Positions 17,691-25,771 of a stretch of 43,794 nt of DNA are shown piece by piece. This DNA is from Streptomyces sp. CBMA29. Its GTDB lineage: Bacteria; Actinomycetota; Actinomycetes; Streptomycetales; Streptomycetaceae. The stretch covers positions 1 to 43,794 of the forward strand of contig NZ_MECL01000154.1 of NCBI RefSeq assembly GCF_014596445.1. Reading direction: 5' to 3'. A program made the position numbers and the translations under genes. The notes under the pieces are model-generated. The model searched no databases and was not told the DNA's origin. It saw only the letters and a list, made by a program, of their open reading frames with translations. How positions within the stretch are numbered: the first letter of the stretch is position 1; each line of letters opens with the position of its first letter.

Positions 17691-18665
17691 ATGACCTGGC
17701 TGATCACCGGCGGAGCCGGATACATCGGATCGCATGTCGTCAAATCGATGGTGGACGGCGGCGAAAAGGTGGTCGTTCTCGACGACCTCACCGCCGGTGA
17801 CACCGAACGCCTGCCGTCCGGAGTGCCGGTGGAGCGCGCCAGCGTCCTGGACCGGGCGGCGCTCGACCGCGTGCTGGCCACGCACGCCGTCGAGGGCATC
17901 GTGCACATCGCGGCCCGCAAGCAGGTCGCCGAGTCCGTCGAGCGCCCGCTCTTCTACTACCGGGAGAATCTGACCGGCCTTCAGACCCTGCTGGAGGCGG
18001 CGGTCGACGCGCGCGTGCGGCGCTTCGTCTTCTCCTCCTCCGCCGCGGTGTACGGCATGCCGGACGTCGAACTGGTCACCGAGGACACGCCCTGCGCGCC
18101 GATGAGCCCGTACGGCGAGAGCAAGCTCGCGGGGGAGTGGCTGATCGCCGCCGTCGGCCGGGCGCACGGCATGGCCACCGCGTCGCTGCGCTACTTCAAC
18201 GTGGCGGGCACCGCCGCGCCCGAACTGGGCGACCGCGGCGCCGCCAACATCGTCCCGCTGGTCTTCCAGCGGATCTCGCAGGGCCGCCGCCCGCTGATCT
18301 TCGGCACCGACTACCCGACACCCGACGGCACCTGCGTGCGCGACTACGTCCACGTCCAGGACGTGGCCGGCGCGCACCTGGCCGCCGCCCGCCGCCTGAC
18401 CCGCGACCCCGAGGCGTCGCTGGTGCTGAACATCGGCAGCGGCCAGGGCGTCTCGGTGGCCGAGATGGTCGACCTGATCCGCGAGGTCTCCGGTCACACT
18501 GAGCTGGAACCCGAACTGGCCCCGCGCCGCGCGGGCGACCCGGCCCGTGTCGTGGCCTCCGCCGAGGCGATCGGCAGGGAGCTGGGCTGGAGCGCCCAGT
18601 ACGACGTGCGCGCGATGGTCACCTCGGCCTGGGCGGCCTGGCAGCTCCAGCACCCTGCGCCCTGA
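17691..18665 (+). CDS. galE: UDP-glucose 4-epimerase
   Basis: 324 aa. GalE interconverts UDP-glucose and UDP-galactose (some forms also UDP-GlcNAc/GalNAc) with bound NAD. Short-chain dehydrogenase features are clear: NAD motif TGGAGYIGSH at residues 6-15, SSSAAVYGMP with the catalytic Ser/Thr region, YGESK with the catalytic Tyr-Lys, and RYFNVAGT. The length is typical. The gene lies next to the glycan block and could supply UDP-Gal to the polymer. It appears to be translated from a leaderless mRNA. GalE is the best call; a related UDP-sugar epimerase is possible. Confidence 0.9.
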   Translation: MTWLITGGAGYIGSHVVKSMVDGGEKVVVLDDLTAGDTERLPSGVPVERASVLDRAALDRVLATHAVEGIVHIAARKQVAESVERPLFYYRENLTGLQTLLEAAVDARVRRFVFSSSAAVYGMPDVELVTEDTPCAPMSPYGESKLAGEWLIAAVGRAHGMATASLRYFNVAGTAAPELGDRGAANIVPLVFQRISQGRRPLIFGTDYPTPDGTCVRDYVHVQDVAGAHLAAARRLTRDPEASLVLNIGSGQGVSVAEMVDLIREVSGHTELEPELAPRRAGDPARVVASAEAIGRELGWSAQYDVRAMVTSAWAAWQLQHPAP

Positions 18666-18729
18666 CCCGGCACCGGCCGGGGGCCGCCGGTTCGGGACAG
18701 GCGTGACAGCGGCGATACGAGGGACGTAC

Positions 18730-19914
18730 GTGACAACGGCACGGCAGGACGTGGTGGAGGCCCGCAGGGTCGTGGTCAAGGTCGGCTCGTCGTCGCTGAC
18801 CACGGCCGCCGGGGGACTGGACGCCGACCGGGTGGACGCGCTCGTCGACGTCCTGGCCTCGGTCCGCGGCGCGGGGACAGGCACGGGGACAGGTGCGGCG
18901 ACAGGCACGGGCGCGGGACCGTCCGGCCGGCCGGACAAGGAGATCGTCCTGGTCTCCTCCGGCGCCATCGCCGCGGGACTCGCCCCGCTCGGCCTGGCCA
19001 GCCGCCCCCGCGACCTGGCCAGGCAGCAGGCCGCCGCCAGCGTCGGCCAGGGCCTGCTCGTCGCCCGCTACACCGCCTCCTTCGCGCGCTACGGCGTCCG
19101 CGTCGGCCAGGTGCTGCTCACCTCCGACGACGTCAGCCGCCGCGCCCACTACCGCAACGCCTACCGCACCCTCGACCAGCTGCTGGCCATGGGCGCCCTC
19201 CCGGTGGTCAACGAGAACGACACCGTCGCCACCGACGAGATCCGCTTCGGCGACAACGACCGGCTCGCCGCCCTCGTCGCCCACCTCGTCCGCGCCGACC
19301 TGCTGGTCCTGCTCTCCGACGTCGACGGCCTCTACGACGGCGACCCGCGGACGCCGGGCGCGACCCTGCTCACCGAGGTCAGCGGACCCGAGGACCTGGC
19401 GGGCGTCACCATCGGCAGCGCGGGCAGGGCCGGGGTCGGCACCGGCGGCATGGTCACCAAGGTCGAGGCCGCCAGGATCGCCGCGGAGGCGGGCATCCCC
19501 GTCGTCCTCACCTCCGCCGTGCACGCCGCCGACGCGCTGGCCGGGCGCCCCACCGGCACCCACTTCCACCGCACCGGCAAACGCTCCGCCGACCGGCTGC
19601 TGTGGCTCGCGCACGCCTCCACCCCGCGCGGCGCGCTGCGGCTGGACGCCGGGGCGGTCCGCGCGGTCACCGAGCGGCACAGCTCGCTGCTGCCCGCCGG
19701 GGTCACCGCCGTGGACGGCGACTTCGTCGCGGGCGACCCCGTCGACCTGCTCGACGAGGCCGGGCGCGCGGTCGCCCGCGGACTGGTCAACTTCGACGCC
19801 CGCGAACTGCCCCGGCTGCTCGGCCGCTCCACCCGCGACCTCGCCGTCGAACTCGGCCCCGCCTACGAACGCGAGGTCGTCCACCGTGACGACCTGGTAC
19901 TTCTGCGCCCCTGA
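18730..19914 (+). CDS. proB: Glutamate 5-kinase
   Basis: 394 aa, first step of proline synthesis (glutamate plus ATP to gamma-glutamyl phosphate). The amino-acid kinase domain shows VVVKVGSSSLTT, VSSGAIAAGLAPLGL, NENDTVATDEIRFGDND and DVDGLYDGDPR. A C-terminal PUA domain follows (from about residue 300, ending YEREVVHRDDLVLL). The GTG at 18730 has a GAGGGA SD. An insertion of Gly/Thr/Ala repeats (about residues 47-60) lies between the first helix and the EIVLVSSG strand. It is separated from proA by one small gene. Confidence 0.96.
   Translation: MTTARQDVVEARRVVVKVGSSSLTTAAGGLDADRVDALVDVLASVRGAGTGTGTGAATGTGAGPSGRPDKEIVLVSSGAIAAGLAPLGLASRPRDLARQQAAASVGQGLLVARYTASFARYGVRVGQVLLTSDDVSRRAHYRNAYRTLDQLLAMGALPVVNENDTVATDEIRFGDNDRLAALVAHLVRADLLVLLSDVDGLYDGDPRTPGATLLTEVSGPEDLAGVTIGSAGRAGVGTGGMVTKVEAARIAAEAGIPVVLTSAVHAADALAGRPTGTHFHRTGKRSADRLLWLAHASTPRGALRLDAGAVRAVTERHSSLLPAGVTAVDGDFVAGDPVDLLDEAGRAVARGLVNFDARELPRLLGRSTRDLAVELGPAYEREVVHRDDLVLLRP
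18868..18920 (+). repeat. Short tandem repeat insertion in proB
   Basis: About four imperfect 12-bp units of the GGCACGGGGACA type encode a Gly-Thr-Ala run. It is in frame and sits in a loop that is short in most ProB proteins, so it is probably tolerated slippage. Confidence 0.7.
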
Positions 19915-19932
19915 GCCCCCGGAACCCTTGAC

Positions 19933-19953
19933 TCCCCGGTCAATGTCCGGGGA
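19933..19953 (+). terminator. Hairpin after proB
   Basis: TCCCCGG and CCGGGGA (7 bp) around a 7-nt loop, 19 bp after the proB stop. It is a modest terminator or attenuator before the small gene at 20098. The flanking TTGAC...GTCAA (19928-19942) also forms an inverted pair. Confidence 0.5.
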
Positions 19954-20097
19954 TCTCCTCAGGACCTTGGTTCGGGCCTTCTTGCCGAAAACACCCCCGC
20001 GGCCCGCCGGAGCCTGGTCAACTTTGATGCGGAGGAGTCGTCAGCGCCTACCGGTGCGGACGGCGCTCGCGGAACGCAACCCACAGGGAGGCCGCCG

Positions 20098-20580
20098 GTG
20101 AGACGAGGGCGCCCAGGGCCATTGACCAGGGGTACGGGGGAACGCACGCTGGTCAGCGTCGGCAACGACATCAGTGACGACATCGACGGGGACATCGACG
20201 GGAATCAGCAGCGGGAAGCGCATCCCGCCGAACGAGCGATATCCCGGCTGTGGCACGTCACGCTCAGCGTCTCGGGTCCCGAGACCCCGCTGACCGAGGT
20301 CAGACGCGGTCTGGAGCAGCTCGCCCACGACCACCCCTTCCTGCTCACCAGCCGGTACGCCACCGACCACGCGGAGATCCGCTACTGGGAGGAGGCCCGC
20401 GACCTGCACGACGCCGCCGCCATCGCGCTGCGGCTGTGGGGCGAGCACCGCTCGACGGCGGGCCTGCCGCCCTGGGAGACCGTCGGCCTGGAAGTCATCG
20501 ACCGCGCGACCTACCACCAGCGCGTCGCGGAGGGCTACGGACCGCCGCCGGCCGTCCCGGTGGGCGTACACCCGTTCTAG
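20098..20580 (+). CDS. Conserved-looking protein of unknown function between proB and proA
   Basis: 160 aa. After an acidic variable N-terminus (NDISDDIDGDIDG) comes a compact region: SRLWHVTLSVSGPETPLTEV, then RGLEQLAHDHPFLLTSRY, EIRYWEEARDLHDAAAIALRLW, and LPPWETVGLEVIDRATYHQR. It looks like one small alpha/beta domain. No signal or membrane segment. The GTG at 20098 has SD GGAGG with 6-nt spacing. The position between two proline genes suggests a linked role, but I do not recognise the family. I believe S. coelicolor also has a gene here, from memory. Confidence 0.8.
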   Translation: MRRGRPGPLTRGTGERTLVSVGNDISDDIDGDIDGNQQREAHPAERAISRLWHVTLSVSGPETPLTEVRRGLEQLAHDHPFLLTSRYATDHAEIRYWEEARDLHDAAAIALRLWGEHRSTAGLPPWETVGLEVIDRATYHQRVAEGYGPPPAVPVGVHPF

Positions 20581-20646
20581 GACCTGTCCGGCGGACCCCC
20601 CGCGGGCACTGTCGCGGGACCTGCCGACCGGCCGTTGGCGGGCCGG

Positions 20647-20652
20647 TACCCT
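20647..20652 (+). promoter_or_regulatory. Leaderless-type -10 of proA
   Basis: TACCCT ends exactly 6 nt before the proA ATG and no SD is present. The -35 is weak. Confidence 0.5.
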
Positions 20653-20658
20653 GCTTCC

Positions 20659-21954
20659 ATGACCCACCCGCCGCTGCCCTCGCCGCTGCCCAAGTCCCCC
20701 GTGCTGCTCGCCGCGTACCGCGCGCGGGCCGCCGCCGCGGACCTGGCCCCGCTGCCGCGGTCCGTCAAGGACGACGCCCTGCTGGCCATCGCGGACGCGC
20801 TGATCGTCCGCACCCAGGAGATCATCGCGGCCAACGCCGAGGACGTGGCGCGGGCCCGCGCCGCCGGCACCGGCGACACCGTCGTGGACCGCCTCACCCT
20901 CACCCGCGAGCGGGTCGCGGCCATCGCCGCCGACGTCCGGCACGTGGCGGGGCTGCCCGACCCGGTCGGCGAGGTGCTGCGCGGCTCCACCCTGCCCAAC
21001 GGCCTGGAGCTGCGGCAGGTCCGCGTCCCGCTCGGTGTCGTCGGCATCATCTACGAGGCCAGGCCCAACGTGACGGTCGACGCCGCCGCGCTCTGCCTGA
21101 AGTCGGGGAACGCGGTGCTGCTGCGTGGCTCCTCCTCCGCGTACGCCTCCAATACCGCGCTCATCACCGTGCTGCGCGACGCGGTCGGCGGCGCGGGACT
21201 GCCCGCCGACGCCGTCCAGCTTGTGCCCGGCGAGAGCCGCGAGTCCGTCACCGAGCTGATGCGCGCCCGCGGCATGGTCGACGTGCTGATCCCGCGCGGC
21301 GGCGCCGCCCTGATCCGTACCGTCGTCGAGGGTTCCACCGTTCCGGTGATCGAGACCGGCACCGGCAACTGCCATGTCTACGTGGACGCCGAGGCCGACA
21401 TCGACATGGCCGTCGAGGTGCTGGTCAACTCCAAGGCACAGCGCCCCAGCGTCTGCAACTCGGCGGAGACCCTGCTGGTGCACCGCGACATCGCCGACCG
21501 CTTCCTGCCGCGCGCGCTGGACGCGCTCGCCGAGGCCGGGGTCACCGTGCACGGCGACCCGCGGGTGCAGGCGCTGGCTGAGAGCAGCGGCAGCAAGGCC
21601 ACCGTCGTGCCCGCCACCGCGGAGGACTGGGAGACGGAGTATCTGTCCTACGACATCGCCGCCGGGGTCGTGGAGAGCCTGGACGCGGCCGTCGAGCACA
21701 TCCGGCTGTGGTCCTCCGGCCACACCGAGGCGATCGTGACGTCCTCGCAGGCCGCCGCCCGCCGCTTCACCCAGCGGGTGGACGCCGCCGCGGTGCTGGT
21801 CAACGCCTCGACCCGGTTCACGGACGGCGGCCAGTTCGGCTTCGGCGCCGAAATCGGCATCTCGACCCAGAAACTGCACGCCCGCGGCCCCATGGGACTG
21901 CCGGAACTGACCTCCACCAAGTACGTCGTCACGGGTGACGGACACATCCGCTGA
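20659..21954 (+). CDS. proA: Gamma-glutamyl phosphate reductase
   Basis: 431 aa, second step of proline synthesis (NADPH-dependent reduction of gamma-glutamyl phosphate to the semialdehyde). It is an aldehyde-dehydrogenase-fold enzyme with GVVGIIYEARPNVTVDA, the loop LRGSSSAYASN and the catalytic cysteine in SVCNSAETLLVH (Cys 266). Near the C-terminus are DAAAVLVNASTRFTDG, FGFGAEIGISTQKLHARGPMG and LTSTKYVVTGDG. The ATG at 20659 fits the family start and the leaderless promoter; a GTG at 20635 lies upstream of the -10 and is rejected. Confidence 0.97.
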   Translation: MTHPPLPSPLPKSPVLLAAYRARAAAADLAPLPRSVKDDALLAIADALIVRTQEIIAANAEDVARARAAGTGDTVVDRLTLTRERVAAIAADVRHVAGLPDPVGEVLRGSTLPNGLELRQVRVPLGVVGIIYEARPNVTVDAAALCLKSGNAVLLRGSSSAYASNTALITVLRDAVGGAGLPADAVQLVPGESRESVTELMRARGMVDVLIPRGGAALIRTVVEGSTVPVIETGTGNCHVYVDAEADIDMAVEVLVNSKAQRPSVCNSAETLLVHRDIADRFLPRALDALAEAGVTVHGDPRVQALAESSGSKATVVPATAEDWETEYLSYDIAAGVVESLDAAVEHIRLWSSGHTEAIVTSSQAAARRFTQRVDAAAVLVNASTRFTDGGQFGFGAEIGISTQKLHARGPMGLPELTSTKYVVTGDGHIR

Positions 21955-22035
21955 CACCCGCCGACCCGCGGAAGCGTCCTCCGGACGGCCCACAGACAGT
22001 CCGGATTCCCCTGCCCAAAGGACCAACTTCCGCAT

Positions 22036-22041
22036 TACTCT
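22036..22041 (+). promoter_or_regulatory. Leaderless-type -10 for the 144-aa membrane protein
   Basis: TACTCT ends exactly 6 nt before the ATG at 22048, and no SD precedes it. Confidence 0.5.
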
Positions 22042-22047
22042 GGACAG

Positions 22048-22482
22048 ATGCCGGACGATGACGAGTTCGCCTCCGTAGTCCTCGACGAAGAATTCGTACG
22101 GTCCGCTCTGTTCCATGAGCCCTCGGCCAAGGAACGGATGCTTGCCGTCGCCGAAGGTCCCGCGCTACCGCCCGGCTGGCCGGGTCGGAACCGAGCCGGT
22201 GCTCACGCCGCTGTCCCCGAACTGGACGAAGCGGGAGTACCGGATTCCGACGACCTCTACCCGGCCGGACGGCCGTACCGCGGGAGCAGTACCCGCTGGC
22301 ACCGTCCGGTGGCCTGGGCCCTGGCCGTGGTCATGGGCATAGGGGTGGTCGCCCTGACCTTCGCCGCGGTCTACCGCGGCGCGGGCGGCGCGACCCGACC
22401 ACCGGTGGTCCCCCCGCCGTCCAGCGGCCCGGTCGGCACGCAGAGCAGCCTGCCTCCGGTCGCCGCGAACCGGCTTCCCTGA
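22048..22482 (+). CDS. Small single-pass membrane protein with a shared N-terminal motif
   Basis: 144 aa, no known family. The cytoplasmic N-terminus carries DDEFASVVLDEEFVR and then EPSAKERM; the same pattern opens the next gene. A membrane helix (AWALAVVMGIGVVALTFAAV, about residues 90-110) follows, then a short Pro-rich extracellular tail. The predicted topology is N-in/C-out. The shared motif suggests the two proteins bind a common cytoplasmic partner. Function unknown. Confidence 0.8.
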   Translation: MPDDDEFASVVLDEEFVRSALFHEPSAKERMLAVAEGPALPPGWPGRNRAGAHAAVPELDEAGVPDSDDLYPAGRPYRGSSTRWHRPVAWALAVVMGIGVVALTFAAVYRGAGGATRPPVVPPPSSGPVGTQSSLPPVAANRLP

Positions 22483-22536
22483 TCTCCTGTCATAAGTTGA
22501 CCGGTACCAGGGCGTTTATTCGCACGCCCAGAGACT

Positions 22537-22542
22537 TAACCT
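22537..22542 (+). promoter_or_regulatory. Leaderless-type -10 for the 422-aa membrane protein
   Basis: TAACCT ends exactly 6 nt before the ATG at 22549, with no SD. A separate TTGACC lies at 22497-22502. Confidence 0.5.
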
Positions 22543-22548
22543 TGTGAT

Positions 22549-23817
22549 ATGAGCGGGCCTGGAAATCCTCCTGAGGGCACGCCCGAGGGCGTCCCCGGAG
22601 GCGGTGAGGACGAGTACCGATCCGTCGTGTTCGACGAGTCGTTCGTCCGGGCTGCCCGCATCCAGGAGTTCTCCGCCCAGGAGCGGCTGGACGACGCCGA
22701 CCGCGCGGTCCGCGTCCGGCACGCGCTGCCGCGCGGCCTCGCCCGGCAGGCGGTCGCCCTCATCACGCTCATCGTCGTCGCGTTCGGCTTCGCCATCTAC
22801 ATGGGCGTCAGGCACCCCTACAAGGGCCGCGGCCAGGACGCCACGGAACAGCTCAGGGCCACCGTCATCCCGCTGGTCCCGTCCGGCAAGGTCGCCTCGG
22901 TCTCCGCGACCGCGCCCTTCCGCGGACAGCGCGCGGAGGCGTACCGGGTCGGCGCCGAGGGCATCACGATGCCCGCGATCCACCGGATCGGCGACTTCGG
23001 CGTGGGCGAGGTGACGCAGGCGTTCAGTACCGCGAAGCTCTATCTGACCGACTCGTCTATCAGTCAGGAGACGGTCACCGGCGGCGATGTGAGCAGTGTC
23101 CGCGCCCTGCTCGACCCCGGGCAGCTCGACCAGTTCGACAGCAGCCTGAGCCGGCCGTACACCGACGGCACCCACGAGGCGACCGGCTGGCTGGTCCGCT
23201 TCGACCCGGCGGCGCGGGTGCGGCTGGTCCGGGACGGCATCCGCGTGCAGGGCACCCTGGACGCCATCGAGACCGGCGACGACGAGCTGGAGATCGCCGC
23301 GGACCACACCTTCGTCTACGCGCTGTACCGGCCGGGATTCGCCGACAACGCCGTATCGCTGTTCACCGTGCGCCGCCAGATGCGTTTCCACTTCAGCCAC
23401 GCCGACCTGCGCCAGCGCCAGATCCAGGTCGTCCAGGCCGATGTGGCGGCGGGACCGCTGGCCTGCGGCGCGGCCGTACAGAACTACTTCCGGCCGATAC
23501 TGGCCGGGCAGACGGCGCCCGGCGCGGTCTCCGGAGCCGATCCGTACCGCCACGACCGGCCGGTCGGCGCGGTCTGCGCCCCGCTGACCGACGCCACCTC
23601 CGGGCAGCCGCCGGCCACCGCGAGCGCGACGGGGCCGGGCGTGCGGCCGAACGCCACCTGGCTGCCGCGGGGCGCCACGGGCGCGCCCGGCGCGCAGGGA
23701 AGCCCCTCGGTCAGCCCATCCCCGGCTGCGGCTCGGACGGCGGCCCCGAGTCCTCGGGCGAGTCGCCCGAGCCTTCTGACGCCTCCGCCGCCCCGTTCGT
23801 CGAGCCCGAGCCTGTGA
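22549..23817 (+). CDS. Single-pass membrane protein with a large extracytoplasmic domain, unknown function
   Basis: 422 aa. A Gly/Pro-rich start is followed by EDEYRSVVFDESFVR and EFSAQERL, matching the preceding gene. One membrane helix follows (AVALITLIVVAFGFAIYMGV, residues about 66-86). The roughly 250-residue domain outside contains SVSATAPFRGQ, EVTQAFSTAKLYLTDSSI and AAVQNYFRPILAGQ, with two cysteines (ACGAA, AVCAP) that might pair. The Pro/Ser-rich C-terminal tail is encoded in DNA overlapping the convergent M48 gene by 107 bp. No known domain recognised. It is probably a partner or paralogue of the 144-aa protein. Confidence 0.82.
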   Translation: MSGPGNPPEGTPEGVPGGGEDEYRSVVFDESFVRAARIQEFSAQERLDDADRAVRVRHALPRGLARQAVALITLIVVAFGFAIYMGVRHPYKGRGQDATEQLRATVIPLVPSGKVASVSATAPFRGQRAEAYRVGAEGITMPAIHRIGDFGVGEVTQAFSTAKLYLTDSSISQETVTGGDVSSVRALLDPGQLDQFDSSLSRPYTDGTHEATGWLVRFDPAARVRLVRDGIRVQGTLDAIETGDDELEIAADHTFVYALYRPGFADNAVSLFTVRRQMRFHFSHADLRQRQIQVVQADVAAGPLACGAAVQNYFRPILAGQTAPGAVSGADPYRHDRPVGAVCAPLTDATSGQPPATASATGPGVRPNATWLPRGATGAPGAQGSPSVSPSPAAARTAAPSPRASRPSLLTPPPPRSSSPSL

Positions 23818-24850
23818 AGCGGTCGCGCAGCTTGCCGCCGATGTCGCCCGCCCCGGACGAGATGTCCCGGATCAGCCCCATCAGCGGGTCCTTGCTGCTC
23901 TTCACCGTATCGGCGTAATGCGCCGCGGACTCCTTGAAGGAGTCGTACACCGAGGTGTCCTTGTCCTCCTCGCGCCGCGGGTAGTGGCCGTCCATCAGCC
24001 GCTGGTAGTCCCGGCTGCCCGCCCACTTGCGCAGCTCGGCGGCGCGCACCGTGGTGAACGGGTGGCTGCGCGGCAGCACATTGAGGATCTTCAGCACCGA
24101 GTCGCGCAGATCGCCCGCCGCCTCGAACTCGTCGGCCTGCTTCAAGAACGCGTCCACGTTCATCTCGTGCAGATGGTTGCCGCCCGCGATCTTCATCAGG
24201 CCGCGCATCGACGCCTGCACGTCCTGACCGACCAGCAGACCGGCGCGGTCCGCGGACAGCTCCGACTTGCGGAACCACTCGCGCAGCGCGGTGACGATCG
24301 CCAGGATCGCCAGATTGCCCAGCGGGATCCACGCCACGCGCAAGGCCAGGCTGGTGAGGAACAGCAGTATCGTCCGGTACACCGAGTGGCCGGACAGCGC
24401 GTGGCCCACCTCGTGGCCGACGACCGCCCGCATCTCCTCCTCGTCGAGCAGCTCGACCAGGCCGGTGGTGACCACGATGATCGGCTCGTCCATGCCGATG
24501 CACATCGCGTTGGGCTGCGGGTCCTGCGTCACGTACATCGCCGGGACCTTTTCCATGTCCAGGATGTAACAGGCGTCCCGCAGCATCGCGTTGAGATGCG
24601 CGAACTGCTCGTCGCCGACCCGCACCGAGTCCGACAGGAACAGCAGCCGCAGTGACCGCTCGGGCAGCAGACCGCTGAGCGCCTTGAAGACCGTGTCGAA
24701 GCCGCTGAGCTTGCGGAGCGCCACCAGCGCGGACTTGTCGGCCGGGTGCTCGTACGCCCGCGACGAGATGCCGGGGAAGCGCTTGCGGTTGCGCCCCGGC
24801 AGGTTCTTCTGACCGTCCTGCGTGTCGTTCGGTCCATTCGGCACGGACAT
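23711..24850 (-). CDS. M48-family membrane metallopeptidase
   Basis: 379 aa. Zn protease of the HtpX/Ste24-like M48 family, usually in membrane protein quality control. The active-site helix is GHEVGHALSGH (HEVGH at residues 146-150), and the third ligand is the Glu of KSELSADRAG. A hydrophobic hairpin (TILLFLTSLALRVAWIPLGN and AILAIVTAL) lies between them. The C-terminus is Ser/Gly/Glu/Pro-rich. I chose the ATG at 24850 (MSVPNGPNDTQ); longer in-frame starts to 25045 run through a region coding for other genes. Convergent with, and overlapping, the 422-aa membrane protein gene. Confidence 0.9.
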   Translation of the reverse strand: MSVPNGPNDTQDGQKNLPGRNRKRFPGISSRAYEHPADKSALVALRKLSGFDTVFKALSGLLPERSLRLLFLSDSVRVGDEQFAHLNAMLRDACYILDMEKVPAMYVTQDPQPNAMCIGMDEPIIVVTTGLVELLDEEEMRAVVGHEVGHALSGHSVYRTILLFLTSLALRVAWIPLGNLAILAIVTALREWFRKSELSADRAGLLVGQDVQASMRGLMKIAGGNHLHEMNVDAFLKQADEFEAAGDLRDSVLKILNVLPRSHPFTTVRAAELRKWAGSRDYQRLMDGHYPRREEDKDTSVYDSFKESAAHYADTVKSSKDPLMGLIRDISSGAGDIGGKLRDRFTGSGSTNGAAEASEGSGDSPEDSGPPSEPQPGMG

Positions 24851-24988
24851 ACTGGCCCAACCCCCTGATAGCCAACCGGTACATACTCTGGACGCGCGGA
24901 GCCTGCGCGAAGTTCCCTTCCGCCCGCCCGTACGATGTGCCGAGAGTCTTCTCCCCCGTCCCCGATATCGCAAAGGGTCCCGCTGATC

Positions 24989-25135
24989 ATGTCGTACAAC
25001 GCAGCCTCCGCCCTGACCACACTCGCCGAGGGGGGCGGCAACCACAACAGCCTCAGCCCGTACCTGACCGGCTTCGGCGCTCTCGGCGCCCTGCTGCTCC
25101 TGCTGTGGATCGTGACCCGCTTCAACCGGGACTGA
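24989..25135 (+). CDS. Very small membrane protein upstream of nadD
   Basis: 48 aa with one C-terminal membrane helix (LTGFGALGALLLLLWIVTRF) ending RFNRD. No known function. The ATG at 24989 is preceded by AAAGGG about 11 nt away. Its stop is only 2 bp from the nadD GTG, so it probably promotes nadD translation. The helix, the charged ends and Streptomyces-like codon use argue for a real gene. Confidence 0.8.
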   Translation: MSYNAASALTTLAEGGGNHNSLSPYLTGFGALGALLLLLWIVTRFNRD

Positions 25136-25137
25136 CC

Positions 25138-25740
25138 GTGCCGGACGCGAAGCACCGCATCGGGGTGATGGGCGGCACCTTCGACCCCATCCACCACGGG
25201 CACCTGGTCGCGGCCAGCGAGGTGGCCAGTCTCTTCCACCTCGACGAGGTGGTCTTCGTGCCGACCGGCCAGCCGTGGCAGAAGAGCGACCAGCAGGTGT
25301 CCGCCGCCGAGGACCGTTACCTGATGACGGTGATCGCCACCGCGTCCAACCCGCAGTTCTCGGTCAGCCGCAGCGACATCGACCGCGCGGGCAAGACGTA
25401 CACCATCGACACCCTGCGCGACCTGCGTGCCGAGCATCCCGGCGCCGAGCTGTTCTTCATCACCGGTGCCGACGCGCTCTCGCAGATCTTCTCCTGGCGG
25501 GACGCGGAGGAGCTTTTCTCCCTCGCGCACTTCATCGGGGTCACACGCCCCGGGCATACTCTGTCGGACCCGGGCTTCCCCGAGGGCGGGGTCTCGCTCA
25601 TGGAGGTCCCGGCGCTGGCGATCTCCTCCACGGACTGCCGCCAACGGGTGGCCAAGGGGGATCCTGTCTGGTACTTGGTTCCGGACGGTGTAGTGCGCTA
25701 CATCGACAAACGCGCGCTGTACCGGGACGCGACCGGGTAG
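25138..25740 (+). CDS. nadD: Nicotinate-nucleotide adenylyltransferase
   Basis: 200 aa. It adenylates nicotinic acid mononucleotide to deamido-NAD, an essential NAD-synthesis step. The nucleotidyltransferase signature GVMGGTFDPIHHGHL (HxGH type) opens the protein, FITGADAL lies in the middle, and the C-terminal ISSTDCRQRV motif binds ATP. The GTG at 25138 fits both the fold and the coupling to the 48-aa gene. The downstream order LCP-rsfS-phosphatase matches other actinomycetes. Confidence 0.96.
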   Translation: MPDAKHRIGVMGGTFDPIHHGHLVAASEVASLFHLDEVVFVPTGQPWQKSDQQVSAAEDRYLMTVIATASNPQFSVSRSDIDRAGKTYTIDTLRDLRAEHPGAELFFITGADALSQIFSWRDAEELFSLAHFIGVTRPGHTLSDPGFPEGGVSLMEVPALAISSTDCRQRVAKGDPVWYLVPDGVVRYIDKRALYRDATG

Positions 25741-25771
25741 CTCCGCAACGAACCACGTGAAGGGGTTCCTC

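Noticed and set aside
24830..24870. Leaderless start for the M48 gene
   Set aside because: No TANNNT hexamer lies 6-7 nt before the ATG on the minus strand.
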